Source: Planococcus maitriensis (GTDB taxonomy: Bacteria > Bacillota > Bacilli > Bacillales_A > Planococcaceae). Taken from it: 64,000 nt of DNA. Below are positions 1 to 8,078 of the stretch, one piece after another; position 1 is the stretch's first letter; each line of letters begins with the position of its first letter. The stretch spans positions 209,023 to 273,022 of the forward strand of contig NZ_QLZQ01000004.1 in assembly GCF_003289925.1 (NCBI RefSeq). The letters run 5' to 3'. Under the pieces are notes generated by a model that saw only the letters and a program-made list of their open reading frames with translations, was not told where the DNA came from and did not search any database. The position numbers and the translations under genes were made by a program.

Positions 1-300
1 ATACAAGTCTCGTTTCAATTGCAGCTTTTCCGGGACGACTTCGAGAATGAATGTCGCCTCTCCTACCGCTTCTTCAAGCGATGTCGTAAATAGGATTCTC
101 CCGCGGATTGCCTGCGCTTCATTCTCATCAAACAAGCCATTGTCTGCCATGACGGCCAGTTTTTGCGCCAAGCCTTTGTCCGCATTCGTGACGTCCTGTT
201 CGTTGATGCCGTAGACGGTCGGCGTGTGGCCGGACCAGGCCGCGGACAGGGCGATCGAATGCCCCATCGTTCCCGCTCCGAGTATTGTCAATTTCTCCAT
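1..300 (-). CDS. 3-hydroxyacyl-CoA dehydrogenase-family oxidoreductase, N-terminal part (runs off window)
   Basis: The 100 visible residues start MEKLTILGAGTMGHSIAL, the GxGxMG dinucleotide-binding loop of the 3-hydroxyacyl-CoA dehydrogenase NAD-binding domain. They continue to a second strand ending in ATFILEVVPEK, also typical of the family. The ATG at 300 has AGAGGTG about 9 bases upstream. It is the last visible gene of an operon with the GntP permease and the HisD-like dehydrogenase, 82 bases behind the permease. The family includes fatty-acid beta-oxidation enzymes, L-gulonate 3-dehydrogenase and carnitine dehydrogenase. The sugar-acid-type permease next door favours a small hydroxy-acid substrate over acyl-CoA (inference). 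The C-terminal substrate domain lies outside the window, so the exact enzyme cannot be decided. Confidence 0.75.
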   Translation of the reverse strand, partial: MEKLTILGAGTMGHSIALSAAWSGHTPTVYGINEQDVTNADKGLAQKLAVMADNGLFDENEAQAIRGRILFTTSLEEAVGEATFILEVVPEKLQLKRDLY

Positions 301-340
301 ATGAGTTCACCTCTTTTTTAGGATGGATGATACAAGGAAA

Positions 341-372
341 CCCAACAACTTCCGAATCGGATAGCTGTTGGG
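341..372 (-). other. Intra-operon hairpin between gntP-like and dehydrogenase genes
   Basis: Ten-base arms (CCCAACAACT and AGCTGTTGGG, one G-U-type mismatch) enclose a 12-base loop in the 82-base gap inside the operon. No proper T-tract follows on the minus strand. It is more likely an mRNA-stability or processing hairpin, or a leaky attenuator, than a terminator. Confidence 0.4.
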
Positions 373-382
373 CATGTGAATC

Positions 383-1699
383 TTATAGGCCGATTGAGAA
401 TAAAATCACAGCGAGTACCGCACCGAGAAGCGGCACGACAACGGACAATGCACCGAATGCCGGATAGGCGTCGCGGTGGGTTTCTCCTGCGATCGAGCGG
501 ATCGTCGTGACGACGTAACCGCCTTGCGGCAAGGAATCAAGCGAGCCGGACGAAATGGCGACGGTCCGGTGCAAGGCTTCCGGGTCCACGCCCATATCGA
601 GATAATGGGGCGCAAGCAGCGGAAGCGCAATCGCCTGGCCGCCCGAAGACGATCCGGTGAGCCCGGCGATGACCGCGACAGCGAGTGCCCCGCCGATCAA
701 CGGGCTGCCCGGGATGCCGGTCATGACATCGACGGCTGCTTCAAAAGATGGCGTCGCTTTGACGACTCCGCCGAAGCCGACGACTGCGGCGGTGTTGGCG
801 ATCGCGATGACCGCTCCCATTGCGCCGTCGCCGAGCGCTTTGCTCAAGTTGCGGATGAATTTGATGTTGATCAGGCAAGTCGAGACGATCCCGCCAGTCA
901 AGGCGATGATCAACGCGGAAGTGCCGAGCGAATCATGGAAGATGTACGAGAACCCAAGGACGACAAGAAGCGGCACCATGCTGAGGAGCGGGTTCGGCAA
1001 TTCTTTGCGCGATTCATTGTCCGGGTCGGTTGGGCGTGATTCGAACTCTTCGCCTTTCGCTTTCGCTTTGTTGATCATTTTCGTCAGCCACCAATAACCG
1101 AAGACCATCATGAACACTGCGACGATCGCGCTGACTTCCCAGCCGGCATACGGCGAAGTGCCGAGAAATTCAATCGGGATCCAGTTCTGGATCTCCGGTG
1201 ATCCGGCAGACGTCATCGTGAATGTCGTCGAACCGAAAGCGAGTGCCGCCGGAATGAAGCGGCGCGGCAAATTCGCCTGTTTAAACAGGCTGAGTGCCAT
1301 CGGGTACACCGAGAATGCGACGACGAACAAGCTGACGCCGCCGTATGTAAGGACCGCACAGGCGAGCACGACCGCAAGCGCTGCTCGTTTCATGCCCATC
1401 TTGCCAACGATCCAGCGCGATACGCTATCGGCAGCGCCCGTGTCTTCCATCACTTTCCCGAAAATCGCCCCGGTCAGGAACATCAAATACCAGGACGCGA
1501 TAAATCCGGTGAAGCCGTCCATGTAATTCGTCAAATAATTGGCCGCCCCTTCTCCCGCCAGTTGCGGGAACAGAGGCAAACCGTTCAGTACTGCCACAAA
1601 CAAAGCCGTCAGCGGCGCTGCGATGAGCAAGTTCATGCCGCGCATCGTCAGGACAATGAGTAAAATCAATCCACCAAACATGCCGATTAAACCGAGCAT
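383..1699 (-). CDS. GntP family gluconate/organic-acid permease
   Basis: A 438-residue, very hydrophobic protein with roughly 12 membrane segments. It begins with a long hydrophobic stretch (LIGMFGGLILLIVLTMRGMN) and contains the small-residue-rich SAGSPE and GSSSGGQAIALPL regions seen in GntP/YgbN-type transporters. These symporters import gluconate and related hydroxy acids with protons. GGGAGG lies 8 bases before the ATG. It sits 31 bases downstream of the HisD-like gene and upstream of a 3-hydroxyacyl-CoA-dehydrogenase-like gene, so it probably imports the substrate both enzymes act on. Expression should follow the LacI-controlled promoter at about 3060-3090. The family call is firm; the substrate is unknown. 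Confidence 0.85.
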   Translation of the reverse strand: MLGLIGMFGGLILLIVLTMRGMNLLIAAPLTALFVAVLNGLPLFPQLAGEGAANYLTNYMDGFTGFIASWYLMFLTGAIFGKVMEDTGAADSVSRWIVGKMGMKRAALAVVLACAVLTYGGVSLFVVAFSVYPMALSLFKQANLPRRFIPAALAFGSTTFTMTSAGSPEIQNWIPIEFLGTSPYAGWEVSAIVAVFMMVFGYWWLTKMINKAKAKGEEFESRPTDPDNESRKELPNPLLSMVPLLVVLGFSYIFHDSLGTSALIIALTGGIVSTCLINIKFIRNLSKALGDGAMGAVIAIANTAAVVGFGGVVKATPSFEAAVDVMTGIPGSPLIGGALAVAVIAGLTGSSSGGQAIALPLLAPHYLDMGVDPEALHRTVAISSGSLDSLPQGGYVVTTIRSIAGETHRDAYPAFGALSVVVPLLGAVLAVILFSIGL

Positions 1700-1730
1700 C
1701 TATTATTCCTCCCATACCACCTAAATGAAA

Positions 1731-3011
1731 TTAGTTCTTGCCGTATCTTCTGACGCGGAGGAGTGCCTGCTCGGCATGCCCTGCGAAATTCTCCAATTGG
1801 CACAAGCGCGCTGCATATTCCCCGATATAGGCGCTCGCTTCGGGTGTTGTCACTTTCTGGTACGTGACGGTCTTGATGAACTTCCCGACCCACAGCCCGC
1901 CGGTGTAGCGTGCTGCGCCTTTTGTCGGCAAGGTATGGTTCGTGCCGATGACTTTGTCGCCATACGCGACGTTCGTTTCCGGCCCAAGGAATAAGCACCC
2001 ATAATTGGTCATGTGTTCCAGGAAGTAATCCGGATCTTCCGTCAGGATCTCGACGTGTTCAAATGCCAAACGGTCCGCTTCGATGCGCGCTTCTTCGATT
2101 GAATCGACAAGCAGGATCTGCCCGTAATCTTCCCAGGATACACGCGCGACGTCCGCTGTCGGCAAGGTCTCCAATTGGCGTTCGATTTCTTTCACGGTTT
2201 CGTTCGCGAGCTGCTCTGAAGTGGTGATCAACGCTCCCGGTGAAGTCGGCCCATGTTCGCCTTGCCCGAGAATATCGGTGGCGACCATTTCCGCATCAGC
2301 CGTATGATCAGCAACGACCAAAGTTTCGGTCGGCCCGGCGAACAAGTCGATGCCGACGCGGCCGTAAAGCTGGCGCTTCGCTTCTGCGACAAACGCATTG
2401 CCCGGCCCGACGATCATGTCGACCGCTTCGATCGTTTCCGTGCCGATCGCCATCGCTCCCATTGCCTGGATGCCGCCGAGCAAGTAGATCTCATCCGCTC
2501 CGGCAAGGGACATCGCCGCAATCGTCGCGTGCGGGATTTCGCCGTTGATCGGCGGTGTGCATGCGATGACGCGTTTAACGCCAGCGACTTTCGCTGTCAA
2601 AACGCTCATATGGGCGGAAGCGACCATCGGGTAGCGGCCTCCTGGGATGTAGCAGCCGACGCTGTTGACGGGGATGTTTTTATGCCCCAGAACCACACCC
2701 GGGATCTGTTCCACTTCGACATCATTCAAGGAATCGAGCTGCGCTTCGGCGAACGCCTTGATGTTCTTTTGTGCGAACTTGATGTCTTCGATGACGCTGT
2801 CTGGAACTTTGGAAACGATTTCATTTATTTCCGCATCAGACAAGCGGAACGATTCAGGCGCCCATTTATCGAATTTCTCGGAAAGTTCACGGACCGCCGC
2901 ATCGCCGCGTGTTTCCACGTCCTTCAATGCCTCTGCAACGATCTGCGATACTTTCGAGTCGTTTGCGCTCACTTCTTCCTGTGATTTCCCTGCTTTCAAT
3001 ACTTTGACCAT
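1731..3011 (-). CDS. HisD-like dehydrogenase (orphan histidinol dehydrogenase / sulfopropanediol-dehydrogenase type)
   Basis: The 426 residues cover the whole histidinol dehydrogenase fold. Family residues are kept: the Gln and His metal ligands in GQGEHGP, the catalytic Glu-His in FEHVEIL, the Asp in [14 protein letters not shown], and Glu and His in [10 protein letters not shown]. The start at 3011 was chosen over 3026 because GGAGG lies 8 bases before it. No other his gene is present. The neighbours are a GntP permease, a 3-hydroxyacyl-CoA-dehydrogenase-like gene and a LacI regulator, so histidine synthesis is unlikely. HisD paralogues such as HpsN oxidise 2,3-dihydroxypropanesulfonate; a polyol, sugar-acid or sulfonate substrate is inferred. 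The Zn-dependent NAD dehydrogenase chemistry is well supported; the substrate is not. Confidence 0.8.
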   Translation of the reverse strand: MVKVLKAGKSQEEVSANDSKVSQIVAEALKDVETRGDAAVRELSEKFDKWAPESFRLSDAEINEIVSKVPDSVIEDIKFAQKNIKAFAEAQLDSLNDVEVEQIPGVVLGHKNIPVNSVGCYIPGGRYPMVASAHMSVLTAKVAGVKRVIACTPPINGEIPHATIAAMSLAGADEIYLLGGIQAMGAMAIGTETIEAVDMIVGPGNAFVAEAKRQLYGRVGIDLFAGPTETLVVADHTADAEMVATDILGQGEHGPTSPGALITTSEQLANETVKEIERQLETLPTADVARVSWEDYGQILLVDSIEEARIEADRLAFEHVEILTEDPDYFLEHMTNYGCLFLGPETNVAYGDKVIGTNHTLPTKGAARYTGGLWVGKFIKTVTYQKVTTPEASAYIGEYAARLCQLENFAGHAEQALLRVRRYGKN

Positions 3012-3034
3012 TATGAAAACCTCCATTACTGATT

Positions 3035-3089
3035 TTTTGCATACGTATTCAAATTAAGATATAAACTCTCTTTGAATACGTATGCAAAA
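3035..3089 (-). promoter_or_regulatory. Catabolic operon promoter with twin LacI-type operators
   Basis: Two 19-base arms, TTTTGCATACGTATTCAAA (3035-3053) and its exact reverse complement (3071-3089), flank 17 bases. Each arm is itself a near-palindrome around ATACGTAT, the form expected for a LacI-family operator, with centres 35 bases apart. On the minus strand TTGCAT (3087-3082) and TTATAT (3064-3059) make a promoter with a 17-base spacer. The far operator then covers the -35 box and the near one lies at the transcription start. The site lies between lacI and the HisD-like gene, so repression by the adjacent LacI protein is a strong inference. Confidence 0.75.
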
Positions 3090-3140
3090 CTGTTGTTAAG
3101 AACAAGAATATTTTAATTATTTCAGAAAGTCAACCACGGA

Positions 3141-4130
3141 TTATGTGGTTTTTCTTTCCACAAAGCTTCCTTCCACTTCGACAGCCCGCGCCCGGCCCGT
3201 GTATTCGCTGATTTCCGACAGCAAATAATTTACCGTTTCATCGACCATTTTTTCGATCGGCTGTTCCCACGTCGTCAGTTCGTACGCCGGCCAGGAAGCC
3301 ATGTCGATATTGTCGAAGCCGATCACTTTCACCTGTTCCGGGATCTGCACTCCCTGCTTGCGGAAAGCATCCATGACACCGAGTGCCATGATGTCGTTCG
3401 CCGCAAAAACGGCAGATGGGATCTTGCCTGCCGACAGGATTTTCTGCGCGGTTTCGTAACCTCCGTTATAGCTGAAATCCGAGGTGTATTTTTTATAGGC
3501 GATGCCCCGCTGCTTCAATACTTCCGCAAATCCCTGTTCGCGCTCACGGCTCGTCGAGGTGTCTTCGTTTCCGGAAATATACACCATCTCCCCCGTTTCA
3601 AGTGCCGCCAGGTATTCAGCGATTTTACGGCTGGCGTTCAAGTTATTGCAGCACACCGAATGGAATTGGCTGCTTGTCAGTTTGCGATTGAAAAAGACGA
3701 GCGGAATGCGGTTGGCCTGAAACGCTTCTGCGACGTTCATCGACATCGACGCATCCGTGATGATCACTCCCGCCACGTTGTAATTGAGCAAGGTGTCGAT
3801 GTCGTCGCTTTGGATTTCGTCATTGTTCGTATGGACGAACAAGACGCTATAGCCGTGCTTTTTGAACGAAGTGGTGAATTGCTTGAGGACCTGCGGATAG
3901 AAGGGGTTCTGGACGCCTTTCATGACCAGGCCGATGATTTTTGAACTGTTGGTGATCAGGCTTCTGGCGTATTCGTTCGGGCGATAGCCGAGCTCTTTCG
4001 CTGCGGCCAGCACTTTTTGGCGGGTTTTTTCCGTGACTTTCGCTCCGTCGAAAAACACGCGGGATACAGAAGACTGCGAGACCCCCGCGAGCTTTGCGAC
4101 ATCCTTGGCATTGACTGTCGGTTTCATCAT
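3141..4130 (-). CDS. LacI family transcriptional regulator
   Basis: A 329-residue protein with the N-terminal LacI helix-turn-helix (AKDVAKLAGVSQSSVSRVFF), the hinge helix region (YRPNEYARSL), and a periplasmic-binding-protein-like effector domain from about residue 65 to the end (IIGLVMKGVQNPFYPQ; VIGFDNIDMASW). AAGGA precedes the first ATG by 7 bases. It lies directly upstream of, and in the same direction as, the HisD-like/GntP/dehydrogenase operon. The operators at 3035-3089 separate the two. It most likely represses this operon until the imported substrate or a product binds. The effector is unknown. Confidence 0.9.
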   Translation of the reverse strand: MMKPTVNAKDVAKLAGVSQSSVSRVFFDGAKVTEKTRQKVLAAAKELGYRPNEYARSLITNSSKIIGLVMKGVQNPFYPQVLKQFTTSFKKHGYSVLFVHTNNDEIQSDDIDTLLNYNVAGVIITDASMSMNVAEAFQANRIPLVFFNRKLTSSQFHSVCCNNLNASRKIAEYLAALETGEMVYISGNEDTSTSREREQGFAEVLKQRGIAYKKYTSDFSYNGGYETAQKILSAGKIPSAVFAANDIMALGVMDAFRKQGVQIPEQVKVIGFDNIDMASWPAYELTTWEQPIEKMVDETVNYLLSEISEYTGRARAVEVEGSFVERKTT

Positions 4131-4558
4131 ACATTCATCCTTTTCCGTTGATCTGCTTGGCTTTCAGATTACACCATCCCCTATTATTTTGCATCTGTTT
4201 GTCTGGAAATGAATGTGTGTGGGATTGAAAAGAAGCGAGAGGAGAAGATTGCGCTTTTCGGCTGCGTTCCAGGAGGCTGCTTGGGGCTCGCAGTGGCGGG
4301 TCATGCAGCTGATTCGGCAGGACACCGCGCTTTCAGCTGCCCGGGGCGGGTGCCCAAATTTCATTGTGTTCGGGCATTCTGCTACGCAAATGAATGGAAG
4401 TTAATTAGTTCTGATCCACCAATCAAATTTCTGGTCCAAGCACTAACGTTCCTGACGCCGCGTGCCGGCAAGCGATTTTTCCCTATCTTTATCTACACAC
4501 CACCAATAAAAAGCAGGGGCAGCGAATACTCAATCGATAAAATATCGCATCATCTTCA
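4131..4558. other. Intergenic region without a supported gene
   Basis: About 430 bases upstream of lacI. The part at 4235-4375 is GC-rich and includes GATTGCGCTTTTCGG. That resembles one end of dispersed repeat copy F, so it may be a decayed repeat of the same kind. No open frame here has a ribosome binding site or convincing composition. The lacI promoter should lie near 4150-4200. Confidence 0.4.
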
Positions 4559-4659
4559 TTCCGCAAACAAACCGCTTCGTTCCGCAAACAACCTCTTCGT
4601 TCCGCAAACAAATCACTTCGTTCCACAAACAACCGCTTCATTCCACAAAAAAACCGCAC
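4559..4659. repeat. Short tandem repeat, five units of 20-21 bp
   Basis: The unit TTCCGCAAACAAACCGCTTCG is repeated five times with small changes, at 4559, 4580, 4600, 4621 and 4641. Units 4 and 5 carry TTCCACAAA instead of TTCCGCAAA. The units touch with no spacers, which rules out a CRISPR array. It sits just 3' of the lipoprotein gene at 4679. Confidence 0.85.
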
Positions 4660-4678
4660 CCGATTGGATGCAGCTGCA

Positions 4679-5038
4679 CTATTCTTGCTCCGCACTTTTC
4701 CTGAACACGTCCCAGCTGCCGTCATGCCGTTTGGCGAGGAGCACGTCGGGATCTTCGTTGCTTGTGTAAATCTCGGCGCCTTCAGCGAGGAAGTTGGAAG
4801 AAAAATCGGCACTCGGCATGACTTCGGGTGCCGTCGACTGGGTGATGGCGCCGAGCCTTGCCGACTCGCTGTATTCGCTGCCTTCCAGTTCGCCTTCCCA
4901 TACATATTCTTCGCCTTCGACGATTAAAATGCCGGCATAGGAACCGGACTCTTCTCCATTGCTGAAAGTCTGTTCGCCGCATGCCCCGAGAAACAGGAGT
5001 GCGGCGATTAACGCAATGGCTTTCCAAAATCGGTTCAT
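4679..5038 (-). CDS. Small secreted lipoprotein of unknown function
   Basis: 119 residues. A charged N-terminus (MNRFWK) is followed by a hydrophobic stretch and the lipobox LGAC at residues 17-20. The mature protein should be cut before Cys20, lipidated and anchored on the outer face of the membrane. The acidic mature region has no motif that I recognise. GGGGAG precedes the ATG by 7 bases. It stands alone between the tandem repeat and the DUF4385 gene. The lipoprotein call is safe; the function is unknown. Confidence 0.8.
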   Translation of the reverse strand: MNRFWKAIALIAALLFLGACGEQTFSNGEESGSYAGILIVEGEEYVWEGELEGSEYSESARLGAITQSTAPEVMPSADFSSNFLAEGAEIYTSNEDPDVLLAKRHDGSWDVFRKSAEQE

Positions 5039-5108
5039 TGGCGTACTCCCCTTTCCTATCGTCTATTCGACGTTCTTTTCAGCGGCTGCGTTTCACGCTT
5101 ATGCAGGT

Positions 5109-5555
5109 TCAGCCATGTTTTTTCTGGTGTTCTTTCTTGCGGCGCAAATAATCTTCGTCTTCGCGGATCTCGTCCCATCTTTTTTTGAAGATGGCGGCGG
5201 ATTCGGCTTTGACCTCATCGATCTGGCGTTCCTTGATCGAGCCGTCTTCGTTGTATTTGCGGCCGCCTTTGTAATTCGTGTAGCGCCGCGCACGGGTATA
5301 GCCCATCTGGATGAATTTGCGGGCCATGTCCATGCCGACGAAATCATCCTGCTTGCGGTATTCCTCGAACATCTCGGAAATCTTGTCGCACGATTCCTGG
5401 GCGATTTCCGGTGTCTTGAAGCGCCAATGGGGCAGGATCTCGCTTTTATACGGCTCGACGAGGAGCACTCCCTGCTCGCCTTTTCCGACGCGGTACAGTT
5501 CGGGATTTTTCCGCAAGTCCAAATTTTTATAGTCCAGATCGTAATCGAATGCCAT
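5109..5555 (-). CDS. DUF4385 family protein
   Basis: A 148-residue soluble protein that starts MAFDYDLDYKNLDLR and carries the conserved block PELYRVGKGEQGVLLVEPYK followed by ILPHWRFKTPEIA. I recognise these as DUF4385. The C-terminal third is highly charged and helical, with many Lys, Arg and Glu residues, and may bind nucleic acid or form a coiled coil. AGGAGGG lies 6 bases before the ATG. The terminator of the upstream hydrolase lies in the gap before it, so it is probably transcribed alone. No biochemical role is known to me. Confidence 0.75.
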   Translation of the reverse strand: MAFDYDLDYKNLDLRKNPELYRVGKGEQGVLLVEPYKSEILPHWRFKTPEIAQESCDKISEMFEEYRKQDDFVGMDMARKFIQMGYTRARRYTNYKGGRKYNEDGSIKERQIDEVKAESAAIFKKRWDEIREDEDYLRRKKEHQKKHG

Positions 5556-5612
5556 GCTGCACCCTCCTTTTGCTGGAACTATACCCCTTCGCGCCGGTTG
5601 AAAAACGGCATG

Positions 5613-5633
5613 GAAAAACCGCCTCGAAGGCGG
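5613..5633 (-). terminator. Rho-independent terminator after the alpha/beta hydrolase
   Basis: On the minus strand CCGCCT-TCG-AGGCGG is followed by TTTTTCC. It ends the transcript of the gene starting at 6306. Confidence 0.75.
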
Positions 5634-5640
5634 CAGTCCA

Positions 5641-6306
5641 TTAAGCGTGTTCGATGCTCTTTTTCGAGAAGGCTTGGATGTCCGTGATGACGTCTTTCAG
5701 GATGTCGATCGATTTCAGCGGGTCGCCGATGAAATCCATGCCATGGTTGACGTCTTTTAACACATGCGAATCCAGGCGGCTGTTGGCCTGGAGTTCCTCC
5801 ATCCGGCTGCGGTCGAAGTAATGGTCCTTATCGCCGATAAAGCCCAGCGCAGGATTCGGGCACTCTTTCATTGCCAAGAAGACATCCTCGTGCTTGATGA
5901 GAGGCGTCAGCCAGACGGTTTTCGCGCCTTTGAATTTCTTGCGCCCGAGTTCGCTTGCGAGCGCGATCGTGCCGAGCGACTTCGCGACGAGGAAGAATTT
6001 TTCATAGAGGCTGCCTTTCAATACTTGGTCAATCACTTGCTTGACGTCGTGTTTCACCGCTTCGTCGATTTCCGCCATCGTGTACTCGTCGTATAAAGGA
6101 TTCGTGTAGTCGTAATTAATGCGCAGGATATCGTACTCCTGTTCCACGAGCAGCCGCTCCGTATAATGGAATAACGGGCTTTTCGCCGTATAGCCGATGC
6201 CCGGCAGGAAAATCGCGAGTTTTCTCGTCTGGTCCTGGTTCAGGACAAGGCTGTAGTTGATCGCCTGGCCCTTATTCAATTGAATCGTTCGGTTTATTGT
6301 TTTCAT
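5641..6306 (-). CDS. Alpha/beta hydrolase family protein
   Basis: About 221 residues with an alpha/beta hydrolase layout. An oxyanion-type strand (LAIFLPGIGYT) precedes the nucleophile elbow AKSLGT, which carries the Ser. A late strand ends in GDKDHY with the likely acidic residue, and HGMDF near the C-terminus supplies the His. There is no signal peptide, so it is cytoplasmic. The ATG at 6306 has GGGG 8 bases upstream; a GTG at 6315 with GGAGG is equally possible. It is divergent from the small membrane protein at 6445 and ends at its own terminator. The substrate cannot be told from the sequence. Confidence 0.75.
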   Translation of the reverse strand: MKTINRTIQLNKGQAINYSLVLNQDQTRKLAIFLPGIGYTAKSPLFHYTERLLVEQEYDILRINYDYTNPLYDEYTMAEIDEAVKHDVKQVIDQVLKGSLYEKFFLVAKSLGTIALASELGRKKFKGAKTVWLTPLIKHEDVFLAMKECPNPALGFIGDKDHYFDRSRMEELQANSRLDSHVLKDVNHGMDFIGDPLKSIDILKDVITDIQAFSKKSIEHA

Positions 6307-6405
6307 GTGTTCCACCCCTTTCCTCCATTATAAAGTTTTTCCCGTTAATTGCGTGTAAATTTTCCTAAGAATTTGAAAACTTCATTACGGGCGGTTTTTC
6401 TTCTC

Positions 6406-6414
6406 TGTTATAAT
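6406..6414 (+). promoter_or_regulatory. Extended -10 promoter
   Basis: TGTTATAAT is a perfect extended -10 box, with no good -35 at the usual distance. It lies 31 bases before the ATG at 6445 and should drive the membrane protein and acetyltransferase genes. Confidence 0.6.
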
Positions 6415-6444
6415 ATCCATATCATGAATATTGGAGGCAGTTCT

Positions 6445-6699
6445 ATGTGGAAAGGCATTCGCTGGACTGCGTTTTCGGTCCTGATGGCCATCAGCATCCT
6501 ATTTGCCGTCAAAGGCGTCCAAGTGTGGCTGATGCGCCATGCCACGGAACCGGTCGCGATCCAGTTCTATTTCTTTGAAATCGGCGAAGCGGTGCTGCCG
6601 GGCAACCTCGTGTCCTATGCCGTGGCATTTTTCGTCGCGGCATTCATCACCGCGGTCGCGGCATTCGCCTTTATCGCGAGGCGGCTATTTGGATTTTAA
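6445..6699 (+). CDS. Small two-helix membrane protein, function unknown
   Basis: 84 residues, starting at the ATG at 6445, which has GGAGG 7 bases upstream. An earlier in-frame ATG at 6349 would put the start upstream of the promoter box. Two hydrophobic segments, roughly residues 6-23 and 52-76, are joined by a short loop (MRHATEPVAIQFYFFE). The predicted form is a small inner-membrane hairpin. I do not recognise the family. It lies 24 bases before the acetyltransferase gene and is probably co-transcribed with it. Confidence 0.7.
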   Translation: MWKGIRWTAFSVLMAISILFAVKGVQVWLMRHATEPVAIQFYFFEIGEAVLPGNLVSYAVAFFVAAFITAVAAFAFIARRLFGF

Positions 6700-6723
6700 C
6701 TTAATCGGGAAAGAGGGATTTGG

Positions 6724-7278
6724 ATGAATACGGAAAAAGACAAAATGTTGGCGGGCGCGCTTTACCGGGCGGACGATCCGGTATTGGTGCGCGAACGCGT
6801 GAATGCCAAGCGGCTATTGCGGTTGTTCAATAAATCGATGGAGACCGACGGCCAGGAACGCAAGCGTTTCATGAGCCAATTGCTCGGCTCGAGCGGCGAC
6901 CATCTGTATATCGAGCCGAATTTCCGCTGTGACTACGGCTACAATATCCACGTCGGGCATAATTTCTTCGCCAATTTCGACTGTGTGTTCCTCGACGTCT
7001 GCGATATCCGCATCGGCGACAATTGCCTGGTGGGGCCTGGTGTCCATATCTATACGGCGACCCACCCGCTCGATATCGAACAGCGGCTGAGCGGCGTCGA
7101 ATACGGCAAAGGGGTGCGCATCGGCGATAATGTCTGGATCGGCGGGCGGGCGGTCATCAACCCGGGGGTCACGATCGGCGATAATGCCGTCATCGCCTCC
7201 GGTGCGGTCGTCGTCAAAGACGTTCCGGCAAACACCGTCGTCGGCGGCAATCCGGCAGAAGTCATCAAAACGCTCTAA
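6724..7278 (+). CDS. maa: Maltose O-acetyltransferase family (left-handed beta-helix acetyltransferase)
   Basis: 184 residues. An N-terminal helical cap ([21 protein letters not shown]) precedes hexapeptide repeats that form a left-handed beta-helix. Landmarks of the Maa/LacA/NodL family are [20 protein letters not shown], the catalytic His in TATHPLD, and the end [20 protein letters not shown]. These enzymes move acetyl from acetyl-CoA to a sugar hydroxyl and usually act as trimers. Length and motif order are standard. A GAGGG ribosome binding site precedes the ATG, and a terminator follows at 7335. The physiological acceptor sugar is uncertain, as for most members. Confidence 0.9.
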   Translation: MNTEKDKMLAGALYRADDPVLVRERVNAKRLLRLFNKSMETDGQERKRFMSQLLGSSGDHLYIEPNFRCDYGYNIHVGHNFFANFDCVFLDVCDIRIGDNCLVGPGVHIYTATHPLDIEQRLSGVEYGKGVRIGDNVWIGGRAVINPGVTIGDNAVIASGAVVVKDVPANTVVGGNPAEVIKTL

Positions 7279-7334
7279 AGCCGGCTTGCCCGGCTGAAAT
7301 TCCCCGCGCTACGCTGACTAAGCCATCTTCTCAT

Positions 7335-7360
7335 AAACCGCCTCCTGGGGCGGTTTTTAT
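7335..7360 (+). terminator. Rho-independent terminator after maa
   Basis: AAACCGCC, a short loop and GGCGGTTTTTAT form a strong hairpin with a T-tract. Confidence 0.85.
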
Positions 7361-7397
7361 CTGCCTTCCTATCTTTTGGATCTTTTCAAAAAGCTTA

Positions 7398-7459
7398 TTG
7401 ACACCTTCTCGAACGTTCATATATTATTGAGTTAACTTATTTAATAAATTTGTTAACCA
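7398..7459 (+). promoter_or_regulatory. bioY promoter with probable BirA operator
   Basis: TTGACA (7398-7403) and TATATT (7420-7425), 16 bases apart, form the promoter. Just downstream AGTTAAC (7430-7436) and GTTAACC (7452-7458), 15 bases apart, make an inverted repeat of the size and sequence used by the biotin repressor BirA in Bacillales. It covers the expected transcription start. It lies directly before a biotin transporter gene, so repression by BirA-biotinyl-AMP is a confident inference. Confidence 0.75.
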
Positions 7460-7481
7460 AAAAAGAAGGGGCGTTTTTTCC

Positions 7482-8042
7482 ATGAATCACTCAAACAAAA
7501 AACTGCGGATGATGATCGTGACGGCTTTGTTCGCGGCCATTATCGGCATACTCGCTCAAGTCACCATTCCCTTGCCGCTCGTGCCGATTACCGGCCAGAC
7601 CTTGGCGATCGGGCTTGCCGCCACGATTTTGGGCGCGCGCTATGGCACACTGTCCATCTTGGTGTATCTGGCAATCGGCGCCGCCGGAATTCCGGTATTC
7701 GCGCAAATGTCAGGTGGCTTGGGCAGTCTGTTCGGGCCGACGGGCGGCTATTTGTTCGGGTTCATCCCGACCGCATTCGTCATCGGCTATTACCTCGAGA
7801 AGGTGGGCTTTACGGTCATGAACGCCGTCATCGCCAATATCCTCGGCATGTTCGTGGCGCTGGGATTCGGGACGGTTTGGCTGAAGATCTTCGCTGAACT
7901 TTCCTGGACCGGCGCCTTCATGGGCGGTTTCGCGCCATTCGTTCTCGTCGGCGTCATCAAAGCCGTGCTTGCTGCGTGGATCGGCATCTCGGTGAGGAAT
8001 CGCCTGGAATCGGCGAAGCTCCTACACGGTTTGGAGGCGTAA
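7482..8042 (+). CDS. bioY: Biotin transporter BioY (ECF substrate-binding component)
   Basis: A 186-residue membrane protein with about six helices. The BioY signatures are present: VTIPLPLVPITGQTLAIGLA after helix 1, YLAIGAAGIPVFA, and GPTGGYLFGF. BioY captures biotin and works with an ECF energising module (EcfA1/A2/T) that is not encoded here, so it is probably a solitary S component sharing a module encoded elsewhere. A GGGG ribosome binding site lies 10 bases before the ATG. The promoter carries a likely BirA operator, and a terminator follows at 8079. Length and motifs are typical. Confidence 0.95.
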   Translation: MNHSNKKLRMMIVTALFAAIIGILAQVTIPLPLVPITGQTLAIGLAATILGARYGTLSILVYLAIGAAGIPVFAQMSGGLGSLFGPTGGYLFGFIPTAFVIGYYLEKVGFTVMNAVIANILGMFVALGFGTVWLKIFAELSWTGAFMGGFAPFVLVGVIKAVLAAWIGISVRNRLESAKLLHGLEA

Positions 8043-8078
8043 TATCCTGGTTCGCCATTGGAAACATGAAGGCCACAC

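Noticed and set aside
1731..3011. Histidine biosynthesis hisD
   Set aside because: The enzyme family fits, but no his genes are nearby and the operon has a sugar-acid-type permease and a LacI repressor, so it is kept as HisD-like.
3126..3150. Terminator at the end of lacI
   Set aside because: A small hairpin (ACCAC/GTGGT) overlaps the lacI stop codon, but its T-tract is on the wrong strand.
4164..4364. 66-codon open frame upstream of lacI
   Set aside because: Cys/Arg-rich composition, no binding site, and partly inside a repeat-like GC-rich stretch.
4559..4659. CRISPR-like array
   Set aside because: The repeats are adjacent with no unique spacers, and no cas genes are in the window.
7491..7706. 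Open frame antisense to bioY
   Set aside because: Entirely inside bioY on the other strand, with no independent support.
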